A stretch of DNA of 54,328 nt from Acidobacteriota bacterium (GTDB taxonomy: Bacteria > Acidobacteriota > Holophagae > Acanthopleuribacterales > Acanthopleuribacteraceae), in NCBI GenBank assembly GCA_030066195.1, contig JASJCB010000080.1, positions 1 to 54,328 of the forward strand. Direction: 5' to 3'. A program made the position numbers and the translations under genes. Position 1 is the stretch's first letter. Each line of letters opens with the position of its first letter. The notes beneath the pieces are model-generated. The model did not search any database and was not told where the DNA came from. It was given only the letters and a program-made list of their open reading frames with translations. Below are positions 7,445 through 16,838 of the stretch, piece after piece.

Positions 7445-10246
7445 TTAGGTAAGGGTCACTACGCGCGGCACGGCGAGAAAGGCCTCGTCGAAGGCCGCCT
7501 CGCTACCTGCGCCCAGGCCGCTCAGGTCGACCCCCCGGCTGTCCAGGCCCAGGGCCTCCAGCAGCGGATCGCGCTGTTCGGCGCGGTCGGCGATGCCCAG
7601 GAGAATCGCCTTCGAGTCCTCACCCTCGCCTACGCCCGGCGTGGTCGCCAGGGCCGTGGTCCACCGGAAGGCGTCGGCTCTCGGGGCTACGTCGTAATGG
7701 AAGTCACTGACCGCTCGGTCCTCGGTCTGCTCGGGCTCCTGCTTGGGCCCCGGTTCGATGCGCACGCCCATCAAGAGGTCCTCGATGATGCCGCTCGAAG
7801 CGGCCAGATCGTCGAGGTTCGCCGTGAAACGCTCGCCCCACAGGGCCTCGGGTCCGTTTTTCTCGAGGGCAGCGAAGGCGAAGTCGGCCGCGTCCATGGG
7901 CCCGTCGATGGTGATGGTGTGGGTGGAGACAATCCCCGGTTGCGTCTCCTCTCCGCTAACAACCTGTTTCGGCACCTTCATACATCCGATGGCAAAGTCC
8001 TTGCCGGTGATGAGGCTGCTCGTTTCGCCGTCCAACTTGATTTTGGTTGACGGAATCACCGCCTGGGTAGTCAAGACCAATTCGGCCGGGTTGACGATCC
8101 AGGTCCCGTCGTCCAGTTGCCGGGTGGTCCCCCCGACAACGTCTACCGAACAGATGTCCTCGCCGGCGGGCAGGAAGGCCTGCTTGAATTGTGGCCAGCT
8201 GAGGGCGGCGGGTTGAGTGCGCTCCCGCGAGCCGAAGGCGACGTCGAAGGAGATGATCGACCAGTCCACATGGGCGATCCCGGCAAATTCGGGACCCCAG
8301 ATGTGCAGGTTGGCCCCCAGGCTCACATCGAAGCGCTTCTCTACCGATTTGGAGACCTCGAAGAAGCCGACCCGGAAATAGGCGCTGCCGCGAAAGACCA
8401 CGCCGATGCCAACCTGCAGATACACGTGGGCGTCGTAGTAGTAGGGCTGCCAGGAGATGATGAAATCGGCCCCGATGATGAACCAGGCCTTGATGCCCCC
8501 CGTCAGGGAAGCGCCGGCGATGCCGATATCGAAGCTGACGGTGCGTTCGAACTGGAAGAGTGCCTCCAGGCGGCCACCCGCCATCAGGGCGGAGGGGGTG
8601 AGGGCGTAGTACATTTCGCCCTTGATGCCGAGCTCGCGCGTCAGTTGCCAGTGGAAGCCCAGACGCGGGACCCTGGGATAATGGGTCGGGACGGGGAAAC
8701 GAGGATGGTAGCCGCCCATGGTGTAGACAAAGTCGCCGGCGTGAGCCCCCGCCAACCAACTGGCGAAGGCGTAACCACCGGTCAGGCGGCAGTCGCGGGA
8801 GAGGATGAACGAGTCGGGGGTCAACACACCCACCGCCAGGAGCGAACCGGCGGTCACATCGCAGGTAGCCCTCAGCGCCAGTTGTACCTGGGCCAGGGGC
8901 GTGGGCCGGCTCGCGCCCTGACCCGTGGAGGTGGGCACCCTGAGCGTGGCCAGACCCAAGACATCAAAGGCCAGTTTGTCGCCGGGCCCGAACCTGGCGA
9001 TCAAGAGGGCAAAACCGTCGATCAGCTTGAAGGAATCGAATTTCACGCCGAGGGCCAGGAAAAGGGCGCCCCTGGTGGCGGGGAAGTAGTCCTTGGTTGC
9101 CCGCAGCAGTTGCATGGGATCGGGCTGTTCGGCGGGAGGGTTGACGGCCATGCTCACGAGCGGAAAAGTGGCGATCCCGGTCACGTCCGGCACCCGGACC
9201 TCGCGATCGTAACCGAAACCGGCGGCCAGTCCCTTCACCTGGAAGAAGACGGGGCCCACCCCGGAAACCAGGTTCAGGGTCGCGTACACGAACAGGGAGG
9301 ACCTGCCGTCCAGGCTCTTGAAGGCGCCCAGGGCGGATAGGGCCAGGCTGGGGGTCTGGATGGCGGCGGTCCCGCTGCAGGAGCTGTCCTCCCGGTCGTA
9401 GAGGAAGGCGCCGCTGATCTGAATCGGGCCCCTGGCAAAGGAGAGACCCAGGCCCTGGAGTTCGAAGCGCGGCGCGAGCTCGGCCACGGGGGTGACGACC
9501 GAGAGCCCGGCCAGGGCGAAGGTCACCGGTCCCAACGCCAGGGTCGCATCCAGCAGGAGACAGAGTTCCCGGGAACCCGGTCGATACCTCGCCCCCACCC
9601 GTACCAGGCTCACGGGTCCGAAGCTCTTGTCCACCGGGAACCAGGCGGTCCCCGGCGGCTCGAGCCGTTGTACGGACGGCTGAGGCAGGTCCGGGACGCC
9701 GGGAGGAGGATTGGCGGCCTCCAGGGAGATGTCGAAGGGTTCGTCACCCAGCAGCAGGGTGGTCGAGAACCGGGCTCCGGCCGTGACGGCCGGGGGGAAG
9801 CGCATCGCGTCGGGTGGGATGATGCGGCGGAGATTGTCGTACTCCGCCTGGTTCAGCGCATGCTTGCTGAAGACGATCCCGAAGCGATCGAGGCTCACCC
9901 GGCCGAGCCCGGCAAAGGCCTTGCCCACCAGGGGCAGGTTGGCCAGGTCGACGGCCAATCCGAAATCCACGCCCAGGATCCGTTTGGCTTGTTCCGGGTT
10001 CGGGGGTCGGACGGTGGCGAAGAAGGCGTTGTGGAGCTGGAGCGAGAACCCCTCGGGCACGAGCTCGGCGAATTCGGGCGCGATGTCTTCGGCGAAGGCC
10101 CTGTCGAAGGTGAACGCCCCCTGGCGGCCCCGCACGATGACGGCGGCATAGCGGTGCTTCTGACCATTGACCGTGTAGTTCTCGAACGACACATCGATTT
10201 CGACACCGGCGATGCGAACGGCCAGATAACGATGTTGATCACTCAT
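7445..10246 (-). CDS. Large beta-rich protein, DUF6603-like, 933 aa
   Basis: A long protein made of alternating hydrophobic strands with many Gly, Phe and Tyr residues (for example GVKFDSFKLIDGFALLIARFG and YYYDAHVYLQVGIGVVFRG). It resembles proteins I associate with DUF6603 of unknown function, but this is recall and not a search result. No signal peptide, transmembrane helix or catalytic motif is evident. The start is ATG 10246, behind a good AAGGAGT site; this ATG overlaps the TGA of the 1338-aa gene (ATGA), so the two are translationally coupled. An upstream in-frame start at 10291 lies inside the previous gene and has no ribosome site. The repeated strand pattern suggests a beta-solenoid or large shell-like fold. 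Function unknown; coupling argues for equimolar production with its upstream partner. Confidence 0.85.
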   Translation of the reverse strand: MSDQHRYLAVRIAGVEIDVSFENYTVNGQKHRYAAVIVRGRQGAFTFDRAFAEDIAPEFAELVPEGFSLQLHNAFFATVRPPNPEQAKRILGVDFGLAVDLANLPLVGKAFAGLGRVSLDRFGIVFSKHALNQAEYDNLRRIIPPDAMRFPPAVTAGARFSTTLLLGDEPFDISLEAANPPPGVPDLPQPSVQRLEPPGTAWFPVDKSFGPVSLVRVGARYRPGSRELCLLLDATLALGPVTFALAGLSVVTPVAELAPRFELQGLGLSFARGPIQISGAFLYDREDSSCSGTAAIQTPSLALSALGAFKSLDGRSSLFVYATLNLVSGVGPVFFQVKGLAAGFGYDREVRVPDVTGIATFPLVSMAVNPPAEQPDPMQLLRATKDYFPATRGALFLALGVKFDSFKLIDGFALLIARFGPGDKLAFDVLGLATLRVPTSTGQGASRPTPLAQVQLALRATCDVTAGSLLAVGVLTPDSFILSRDCRLTGGYAFASWLAGAHAGDFVYTMGGYHPRFPVPTHYPRVPRLGFHWQLTRELGIKGEMYYALTPSALMAGGRLEALFQFERTVSFDIGIAGASLTGGIKAWFIIGADFIISWQPYYYDAHVYLQVGIGVVFRGSAYFRVGFFEVSKSVEKRFDVSLGANLHIWGPEFAGIAHVDWSIISFDVAFGSRERTQPAALSWPQFKQAFLPAGEDICSVDVVGGTTRQLDDGTWIVNPAELVLTTQAVIPSTKIKLDGETSSLITGKDFAIGCMKVPKQVVSGEETQPGIVSTHTITIDGPMDAADFAFAALEKNGPEALWGERFTANLDDLAASSGIIEDLLMGVRIEPGPKQEPEQTEDRAVSDFHYDVAPRADAFRWTTALATTPGVGEGEDSKAILLGIADRAEQRDPLLEALGLDSRGVDLSGLGAGSEAAFDEAFLAVPRVVTLT

Positions 10247-13200
10247 GGGGTGACTCCTTGCTCGGAGGCGGCTGCCCGCAATTTCAGCCACCCTTCCCTG
10301 AATTCATGCGGCCCCGAGAAACCGGCTTCGCTGACCACCGCTTCGATGCCCTCGGCCCAGCGGTCCAGGATGGCGGCCACCAAGTCGTCGAGGCCCGCCA
10401 GTATGCCGCTCAGGGTGTTTCGCTCGTCCTCGTCGAGGAGGGTAGCCGTGGCGGCCGGATCAGCGCCGTTGTCGTCGAGCGGGGCCAGCCAGGCGGCGGC
10501 CGGGTCCAACAGGGCAGCCCAGGCTTCGTCGCCGTCGGTGCGGTCGGTCTCCGCCCGCCAGCGTTCGATGAACACCCGGCGTTCGATCCGGTGCTTGGGG
10601 AACCATTCCTTCCAGGTCTCGCCCTCCGGCCCTCGCTCCCGTTCCACCCAGCACCATTCATAGCCGGGCTCGGCCCGCAGGGGCAGGTCGATCTTGCCCT
10701 GCCGCGTCAACAGCGGGGCATGGAGGAAGCTGATCTCGATCTCCGCCAGGGCCCGGCTATACTGCTCGCGGGGAATGGAGATCTCCTTGTTGGGCAACAC
10801 GCCCACGGTGGCATGCACCGTGCCGCGCACGTCCATGAGCATGGTAACGTGCTGCGGGTCATCGGCAATGCTCTGGTAGAAGTTGATTGAGCCCTGGCTG
10901 AGATAGCTCCCCCCGGCCTCGTCGGGATGGGTGAGGATGTACCCGTTCTGCGGCGCATAGAAGAAGGGTCGGGGGCTGTCGATAACCCTGCCCTGCGCGT
11001 CGAGGCTCTCCGTGGCGAAGCCGATGCGGCCGTCCTCCTCCGTGCGCTCGAGCCAATAACCCGCCAGGCCGTCTCCGAGCCGGCCGTACTCGCCCAGGCG
11101 CACGGGGAACAGGACCCTGCTGAATCCGTCGCTGGTTCTCGCCGAGGCGCCCAGGTCGTGGCGGAAGACGTTCCAATCCTGGTTGACGGCGGGCGGCGCG
11201 TGGAGCTGTAGATCGAGCACCGCTCGGACCACGGCGAGGGGGCGGCCGATCAGCAGGGAACCGGCTCGAATCGAGTCGGCTCCCTCGGGTTGGATGTTGT
11301 CCAGGGCGTCGTCCAGGGTACCGATCAGGTGATCCAGGTAGAGGCCCCCCTCGTCGTGCTCGATATTGTCGCGGATATAGACCACCGCCCGTTTCAGATG
11401 GGGGTTGGTTATCTCCTCGATGGCTTTGGCCCGGTCGCTGCCGATGGCTTCGTGCCAGGCGCCGGCCTTGAAATACCCCAGGGCCCGGCCGTCGGCGTCG
11501 TAGATCATCAGGCTCCTGTCGGTGCGGTTGGTCAGCAGCCAACCGCAGATGGGGTTCGTCGCCCGGTGGACGTTGGTCTCCATGGTGTCGGCGCCGGCGT
11601 TCAACCATCTGAAGTTCAGGCGGGCCGGTTGCACCAGCCTGGGCGGGAGCCGCACCAGGTAACGGCTGCGGGGCGAGGTCATCTTCGTGGTGGTGTCGAT
11701 TTGGTTGGTGTCCAGATCCCTGGTCTGACCGAAGGTATCCACCAGTCTCAGCCGGGTGAGTTTCAGGCATCCGCTACGGATCGGGTTGAAGGCGTGCAGC
11801 GGGCTGGGCGCGATCTCGAGACAGTCGCCCATGGCTCTGCCCACCTGCTCGCTGGTGAAGCTGCGGTAGTCCGCGAAGGCCAACGGGTCGTCGATAGCCA
11901 GCTCCATGGTCTGTTTGTGCATCAACAAGGCCTGGTTGAAGCCGGTCAGGGACTGGGCCGAGATGTAGAGCCCGCCGGCCTCCTCGTAGGCCTTGATCAT
12001 GGTGTAGGCCGGATTGTCGAAGGTCTTGCTCCCCTGGTAGGCCGCGGAGCTGATCTGCGCGGGCTCGTCGAACACGGCCAGGCGCTCGATCAACTGCCGC
12101 TCGATAGCGCGTTTTAGCAGGGGCCCGGCCTGGGGCGTCAGGATACTGCTGCCGGAATACACCCTGGCGACCTTGTTGATGCGACTCCTGCCGGGTTTGA
12201 GTTCCAGGTCCGGACTGGACCCGGGGGCCTGGTAGTTGTCGGTGATGAAGCGCTCGTCGTACAGGCCCCGGTGGAAATGCTGGTTGCTGTTGCTTTCGGT
12301 GGGGAAGACCTGGACCTCCCATTCCAGGAGGAAGGGGTTCCAGGGTTGATTTTGCCGGGTGTTGAGGGCGAAGGAGGCCCCGTCACCGAGCCTGGTGTGA
12401 ACCTCCGCCACCGTGGCCGAGAAGTCGCGTATGTGGCTGAAGAGTTTGCCCGCGGACGGGCTGAAGAGGTGACAGGTCAGCACACCGTCGCGACCGTGGC
12501 GTTCGCCGGCATCCACCGCTTCACCACTCATCAACACCACGGGATCATTGGGTTGCCAGAAGCGCGGCCCCGGAATCTGTTCCAGGTAATAGTTGTCGTT
12601 CGTGTTCTGCTCCCGATTGATATTGTTTTCTTCCTCCTCGATGCGGTGGATCAGGGCATTGATCTCGGCCGCCAAGCGGGTGGCCAGGGCGTTGGGCCGG
12701 CTGCCCGCGGCGGCGATGCCGCTGATGTTGCCCTCGTCGTCCAAGGTGGGCGGATCCAAGCGCCCGGTCGTGGCGAGCTTGCGCTCAAGCGGCAGCACGA
12801 GCTTGTTGTGGATGAAATACCTGACCAGGTCGGCAGCGGGATAGTCGTGCAGGGCCAGGTCCGGCGGATAGGCGCAAACCATGTACTTGTACCAATCGGC
12901 GAACAGCCGGCGGCGCAGTTGGGCGATCTCCCGCCGGGCGGTGTCGTACTGTTTCTGCAGCAGGTTGACGCGGTTCAGGTCGGCGGCAATTTCGGGGGGC
13001 AGCGCGCCCAGGGCGTCCCGCACGGCCGTGCCGGTTCCGTTCAGGTTGGCGCGGCGCACCTGACGAATCACCCACAGGTGGCCGCCCGCCAACGGGGTGA
13101 AGCCGTTTTCGTGGCGCAACTCCCTGAAGCGGGCCAGGGTATCCAGCTGCTTCCCGTCGAGGCGGAAGGTCAGTTGCAGGGCCTCCAACTGGTCCTCGAT

Positions 13201-14259
13201 GTCCTCGCGGCGGTTCGGGTTGCTGGTCAGCAGACGCGCCAGACGCGCCGACAGGGCCTCGGTGGGCGTGTTGGCCACGGTGATGGCGACCGGGCGCTCC
13301 TTGTGGGGATGATCGCTCGCGCCGGCGGCGGCCAGGTGGATGCCGCCATAGCACAGGAGGCGGTTGGGGACGCCGGTTTCCTCCGCGGGGATGTCCCACT
13401 GGAAACGATCCCGAACGGCCTGCCGTTGCGCCGTCTCATCGAGTGCGGGATCGCTCGTTTGCAGGTGGTCGGTGAATTGCGCCAGGACGTCTGTAGCGGG
13501 ATCGGCGTACCAACCGGCGATCTCGTAGCGCAGATCCGTGAGCGCCCCCGGGTGCGGATCGTGAAAGCCGAAGACGCTGAAGCAGTTGGGATAGAAGGCC
13601 GCAAACGAGGGCTCGCCATAACCGAGAGCGGTCAGCGCGGGAACATATTCCGCCCCCGCGAAGTGTTCTCGCCAGGCGTCCAGGGGCATGTTTCGGCCCA
13701 TGAAGCGAAAGGGTTGCGCCGCGCGACCGGCCTCGCGCGCCGCGCGATCGGCCAGTTCGGCCTCGCGATCGGCCAGTTCGGCCTCGCTGAGAATGGGCTT
13801 CTCGGGACAAAAGACCCAGCTATCGGCGTCAGGATCTCGTTCCCAGCGCTCGCTGACGTAGGGAATGCAAACTGCCGTACCCTGCTTGTTCACATGGGGT
13901 GGGAACAAATAATCGCTCTCCACGATCCATTGCTTATCCACCTGCCCCTGTCTGCGGCGGGTCACCAACCAGCGATTGGGCACCTGGGGAAAGCGGAATT
14001 CACTGCTGCCGTGGGTGAGGGCGTCGGGCAGGGCCCAGTGCAGGTGTATTCCCGGTTTCAGGCGCAGGGTCTTGTTTTGGAAGGGGTCGGCGACGATGGC
14101 CTCGCTGAGGTTGGCCGTCTCGCTGTTGAACTCCTCCGCGAGCGCGCGCTCAAAGAAGGGCAGGCGCTGGAAAGCGGCCGCCTGATCCACCACGGACATC
14201 TCCTTTGCCACGTGGAGCGCGTCCAGGCGCACGGGCACCATGAGGTACTGATTTACCAC
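10243..14259 (-). CDS. Unrecognised very large soluble protein, 1338 aa
   Basis: The largest protein of the window, not recognised. The N-terminal segment carries LKPGIHLHWALPDALTHG and RWLVTRRR; the middle (about 330-560) is helical with a coiled-coil-like stretch (DRVNLLQKQYDTARREIAQL region) and ends in IHRIEEEENNINREQN. The remainder is mixed alpha/beta with many aromatic residues. No signal peptide, membrane helix or nucleotide-binding motif is visible. The start is GTG 14259 with GAGGAG 7-8 bases upstream, giving MVNQYLMVPVRLDAL; the alternative ATG six codons on has no better site. It is followed without gap by the 933-aa gene. Large size, absence of catalytic motifs and operon position suggest a structural or scaffold component. 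Confidence 0.85.
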   Translation of the reverse strand: MVNQYLMVPVRLDALHVAKEMSVVDQAAAFQRLPFFERALAEEFNSETANLSEAIVADPFQNKTLRLKPGIHLHWALPDALTHGSSEFRFPQVPNRWLVTRRRQGQVDKQWIVESDYLFPPHVNKQGTAVCIPYVSERWERDPDADSWVFCPEKPILSEAELADREAELADRAAREAGRAAQPFRFMGRNMPLDAWREHFAGAEYVPALTALGYGEPSFAAFYPNCFSVFGFHDPHPGALTDLRYEIAGWYADPATDVLAQFTDHLQTSDPALDETAQRQAVRDRFQWDIPAEETGVPNRLLCYGGIHLAAAGASDHPHKERPVAITVANTPTEALSARLARLLTSNPNRREDIEDQLEALQLTFRLDGKQLDTLARFRELRHENGFTPLAGGHLWVIRQVRRANLNGTGTAVRDALGALPPEIAADLNRVNLLQKQYDTARREIAQLRRRLFADWYKYMVCAYPPDLALHDYPAADLVRYFIHNKLVLPLERKLATTGRLDPPTLDDEGNISGIAAAGSRPNALATRLAAEINALIHRIEEEENNINREQNTNDNYYLEQIPGPRFWQPNDPVVLMSGEAVDAGERHGRDGVLTCHLFSPSAGKLFSHIRDFSATVAEVHTRLGDGASFALNTRQNQPWNPFLLEWEVQVFPTESNSNQHFHRGLYDERFITDNYQAPGSSPDLELKPGRSRINKVARVYSGSSILTPQAGPLLKRAIERQLIERLAVFDEPAQISSAAYQGSKTFDNPAYTMIKAYEEAGGLYISAQSLTGFNQALLMHKQTMELAIDDPLAFADYRSFTSEQVGRAMGDCLEIAPSPLHAFNPIRSGCLKLTRLRLVDTFGQTRDLDTNQIDTTTKMTSPRSRYLVRLPPRLVQPARLNFRWLNAGADTMETNVHRATNPICGWLLTNRTDRSLMIYDADGRALGYFKAGAWHEAIGSDRAKAIEEITNPHLKRAVVYIRDNIEHDEGGLYLDHLIGTLDDALDNIQPEGADSIRAGSLLIGRPLAVVRAVLDLQLHAPPAVNQDWNVFRHDLGASARTSDGFSRVLFPVRLGEYGRLGDGLAGYWLERTEEDGRIGFATESLDAQGRVIDSPRPFFYAPQNGYILTHPDEAGGSYLSQGSINFYQSIADDPQHVTMLMDVRGTVHATVGVLPNKEISIPREQYSRALAEIEISFLHAPLLTRQGKIDLPLRAEPGYEWCWVERERGPEGETWKEWFPKHRIERRVFIERWRAETDRTDGDEAWAALLDPAAAWLAPLDDNGADPAATATLLDEDERNTLSGILAGLDDLVAAILDRWAEGIEAVVSEAGFSGPHEFREGWLKLRAAASEQGVTP

Positions 14260-14286
14260 GTCTCTTCTCCTCGACTGTCTGCTTAG

Positions 14287-16215
14287 TCATAAACTGATGA
14301 CGAATCGTCCCTTGTTCGATCCTTCCAACATGTGCAGCGCGAATTGCGCCGGATTGATCTGCTGCCAACCCATTGCCGACCCGATCTGCTCCGCGATGCC
14401 GTTTGTTCCCGTGATGTGGAGAACCCGTTTGTCCTCAGCCCTGATCGGATTGGACAGGGACACGGTGAGATTCGAGCCCGGGAGCTGGATATCCTTTTCA
14501 TAGCGCCAACCGCTTCCACCGTCGGCCGGTTCCTCGTCCAGGCCGTAGTGGAGCCCCTGGGGTTCCAGGAAGAACTCCACGGTCTCCACCTCGCCCGCGA
14601 AGATGCAGAGTAGGGTTTGTGGCCCGATGCGTGCAAACCGCCGGCGCTCCAGGGTCTGTTTCTCCGAGAGGGGGTTGTCGTGGGTGATGCGGGTCGGGTA
14701 ACCCTCGACCCGGATGTCCGGATAGCCCGAGATCAGTTCCGAACGCACGATGAAACCGGTTCTGGGTTCATCCAGCAGCCCGGCCGTCAAACGCCCGAAC
14801 GCTTCGGTGCGCGTGTTGTCCGCCGCAGAGAGTTTGCGCAGGCTGGGACCGACGGAGAAAGCACCGTGGAGCAGGCATTCCAGCCAGTGGCGATCCAGGT
14901 AGAAAAAGCGCATCGACTCTTCCGGCAACATGGTTTCGTCGGGGAGCAGGTAGCTGAAAGGCAGGCCCTCGAGCCGGGCCAGGGCAGCCAGCCAGGCGCT
15001 GATCTCCGCCGCGAGGCTGTCCAGCCGGTCGTCTCCCGATCCGGGTCGGGGCGCCACCAGTCGGTTGACCTTCTCGGCTTCCGATGCCGGCAGGAGACGC
15101 TCGTTGTACTGATGTTTCCACTGGTAGAGCAGGGGGTGGAAGCGCCCGTCCTCAAGGGCCAGAACGCGGCCCAGCTCGAAAGCCGCGGCATAGGACATGT
15201 CGAGCAGGCCAATATCTCGATGGTAGCGAATCAGGGCATCGCTCAAGGTCGGCAATCGGCTGTCGTCGGTGAACTCGAGCGCGCTGTCGCAGGTGGCGAG
15301 CGGGCCGTGGTACCAGGAATAAGTCCGGTCACCCTGGCGCAGTCGGTGGGAGATGGGCACATAGCCGCGCGCCAGGTAGGGTTCCACTGCGGCCTCGTTG
15401 CCCGGATTAGGCAGGCGCACGATGCCCGTCTGGAGCTCCTCCACCAGGGTCTCGAAATTCTGCTGATCGAGGCAGGCGAAACGCCAACTGTAGAGGCTCA
15501 CCAAGCGGATGGGTTTCTGGTTAGTCTTGAAATCGAATTCACCGCTTCCCTTGAACCGTTCCTCCAGAGAGACCAGGTGCAAGGTGCTACGCGCGCCGGC
15601 TCGAGGTAACCGATTGCCCATGACAATGGCCAGTTCCCGTTTCTCTTCCCCAGACGCTCCATGCTGTTCCTGCCGGCGCCGCACATGGGCCAAGAACTTC
15701 AGTTCGGACATGCCGGGTAAGATTGCCTCGAACAGATCTCGTGCGATGTCGACCACGGTGACGGAATCCTTGCCCTGCTGTCCGGTTTCCAGGGTAAGAG
15801 GAGGGAAGTCGGCGTCGGTGCTGGTTTTCAGGTCGCCCAGGGTGATGATTTTCTCGACCACCGCCTCCTGCTCGATTTCTTCCTCGTCGAAGAGCAGCAG
15901 CGCCAGCCAGGGCTCGTGACTATCGCCTGGATAGGCGGAGCGTTCCCAGGGGAAGGTGCTGCGCGTGAGCGCGATGTGGGGCAGGCAGTCGTGGTGACGA
16001 CCCAGGCTGCCGGAGGGAGGGAAGACCGCGTGGACCACCTCGGGGTTCAGGGAAAAGCGTTCGCCCTGCACCTTGAAATGGAGCTCCCTGCCGTAGAAGG
16101 TCTCCTCGGGGATCCCGGCTGGAATTTCCACCTCCTGTCGCACACTAATGGTGTAGTCTCCCGCCTCCAGGGCCGGCTTCTGGTAATCTAGGAATTGAAC
16201 GGTCGCGTTGCTCAT
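14287..16215 (-). CDS. Unrecognised 642-aa protein, first gene of the operon
   Basis: Not recognised. The N-terminal ~120 residues are beta-rich (GDYTISVRQEVEIPAG, ERFSLNPEVVHAVFPPSG) and continue into HIALTRSTFPWERS, after which a long alpha/beta region follows. The C-terminal ~100 residues are again beta-rich (NLTVSLSNPIRAED, LHITGTNGIAEQIGSA). No signal peptide or transmembrane helix. The ATG at 16215 has AAGGGA about 8 bases upstream. It is separated by 27 bp from the 1338-aa gene and is the first gene after the promoter at 16426-16453, with a leader of roughly 200 bases. The domain order (two beta modules around a helical core) would suit a structural particle or surface component, but that is inference. 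Confidence 0.85.
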   Translation of the reverse strand: MSNATVQFLDYQKPALEAGDYTISVRQEVEIPAGIPEETFYGRELHFKVQGERFSLNPEVVHAVFPPSGSLGRHHDCLPHIALTRSTFPWERSAYPGDSHEPWLALLLFDEEEIEQEAVVEKIITLGDLKTSTDADFPPLTLETGQQGKDSVTVVDIARDLFEAILPGMSELKFLAHVRRRQEQHGASGEEKRELAIVMGNRLPRAGARSTLHLVSLEERFKGSGEFDFKTNQKPIRLVSLYSWRFACLDQQNFETLVEELQTGIVRLPNPGNEAAVEPYLARGYVPISHRLRQGDRTYSWYHGPLATCDSALEFTDDSRLPTLSDALIRYHRDIGLLDMSYAAAFELGRVLALEDGRFHPLLYQWKHQYNERLLPASEAEKVNRLVAPRPGSGDDRLDSLAAEISAWLAALARLEGLPFSYLLPDETMLPEESMRFFYLDRHWLECLLHGAFSVGPSLRKLSAADNTRTEAFGRLTAGLLDEPRTGFIVRSELISGYPDIRVEGYPTRITHDNPLSEKQTLERRRFARIGPQTLLCIFAGEVETVEFFLEPQGLHYGLDEEPADGGSGWRYEKDIQLPGSNLTVSLSNPIRAEDKRVLHITGTNGIAEQIGSAMGWQQINPAQFALHMLEGSNKGRFVISL

Positions 16216-16425
16216 TTGGGGTTCCCTTGTGATTGTGGATACACTGATCTCATGCCTTGATTCTCAGCCGGCGTCTCGATGCGGACGCACATGGCTACGC
16301 CTTTTGTGCAGCCTGGAAGAAGTATCATTCAAGACACCATCAACAATAGGCTGGAGCAAATGTGAAAACAGATCATCTATGCTATTTCGGCTTGTGTTGA
16401 AGTATTGCCACACCTGGTAGTATTT

Positions 16426-16453
16426 ATTATAGAGACAAAATATGAAATATCAA
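16426..16453 (-). promoter_or_regulatory. Sigma-70-type promoter for the 16-kb operon
   Basis: On the minus strand, TTGATA (16448-16453) and a perfect TATAAT (16426-16431) are separated by 16 bp in an AT-rich stretch. Transcription would start near 16419, leaving a ~200-base leader before the 642-aa gene. The leader holds no obvious hairpin terminator or known riboswitch. Confidence 0.65.
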
Positions 16454-16552
16454 TATTTTTTTCAATAAAAAGAATTGCGGCATGATAATATAATTTATGA
16501 AGTCACAAAAAAGTAACTCAGAGGTCAAGCACCGTAGCAATCAGAAACTAGG

Positions 16553-16633
16553 TTAGCGAAATGAACAGCATGCCGCAAGTTTTCACGGGAGTGCTGGGAT
16601 GTGGGAGTGCGGCCGGGGCTCGTTTAAGCCGTG
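16553..16633. repeat. Direct repeat, right copy (flanks 16-kb operon)
   Basis: Second copy of the ~80-bp repeat found at 365-447, same orientation, with the exact blocks GCCGCAAGTTTTCACGGG (16572-16589) and TGGGAGTGCGGCCGGG (16602-16617). It lies just upstream of the operon promoter. A 65-codon reading frame over it (16561-16758) has no ribosome binding site and is probably not a gene. Confidence 0.75.
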
Positions 16634-16782
16634 GATCGATTCCGATGGGAACCACGCACCGATTTTTTTGGAATCCCATTTCACTTTCTTTGGAGGCGTG
16701 TGGGAGCCGAATGACCATTCATGAAGCGATTCCTGCCGTTGATGTCTCCACCATTTGATCCCGCCCGGTAAGCGGGTTTACC

Positions 16783-16812
16783 TTGAACGTGTCATATCGG
16801 AGGCGATATGAA
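16783..16812 (+). promoter_or_regulatory. Promoter with embedded palindromic operator
   Basis: TTGAAC (16783-16788) and TATGAA (16807-16812) are spaced by 18 bp, a moderate sigma-70 match, 27 bases before the peptide ATG at 16839. Inside it, CATATCG-GAGG-CGATATG (16793-16810) is a perfect 7-bp inverted repeat overlapping the spacer and the -10 box. That is the position expected of a repressor operator; a small RNA hairpin is the alternative. Confidence 0.45.
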
Positions 16813-16838
16813 ACAAAAGCCCCTTTAAGGAGTTTCCC

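Noticed and set aside
12271..14286. 671-codon plus-strand frame opposite the 1338-aa gene, and similar long antisense frames at 4527-6164, 8117-9340 and 31412-33355
   Set aside because: They lie opposite well-supported genes in GC-rich DNA where third-position bias keeps antisense frames open; no ribosome sites or recognisable domains.
496..16215. Classical contractile injection system or prophage
   Set aside because: No tube, sheath, baseplate, terminase, portal or AAA+ assembly gene is recognisable; only the fibre-like protein points that way.
16561..16758. 65-codon frame over the right direct repeat
   Set aside because: No ribosome binding site and it is part of the repeat.
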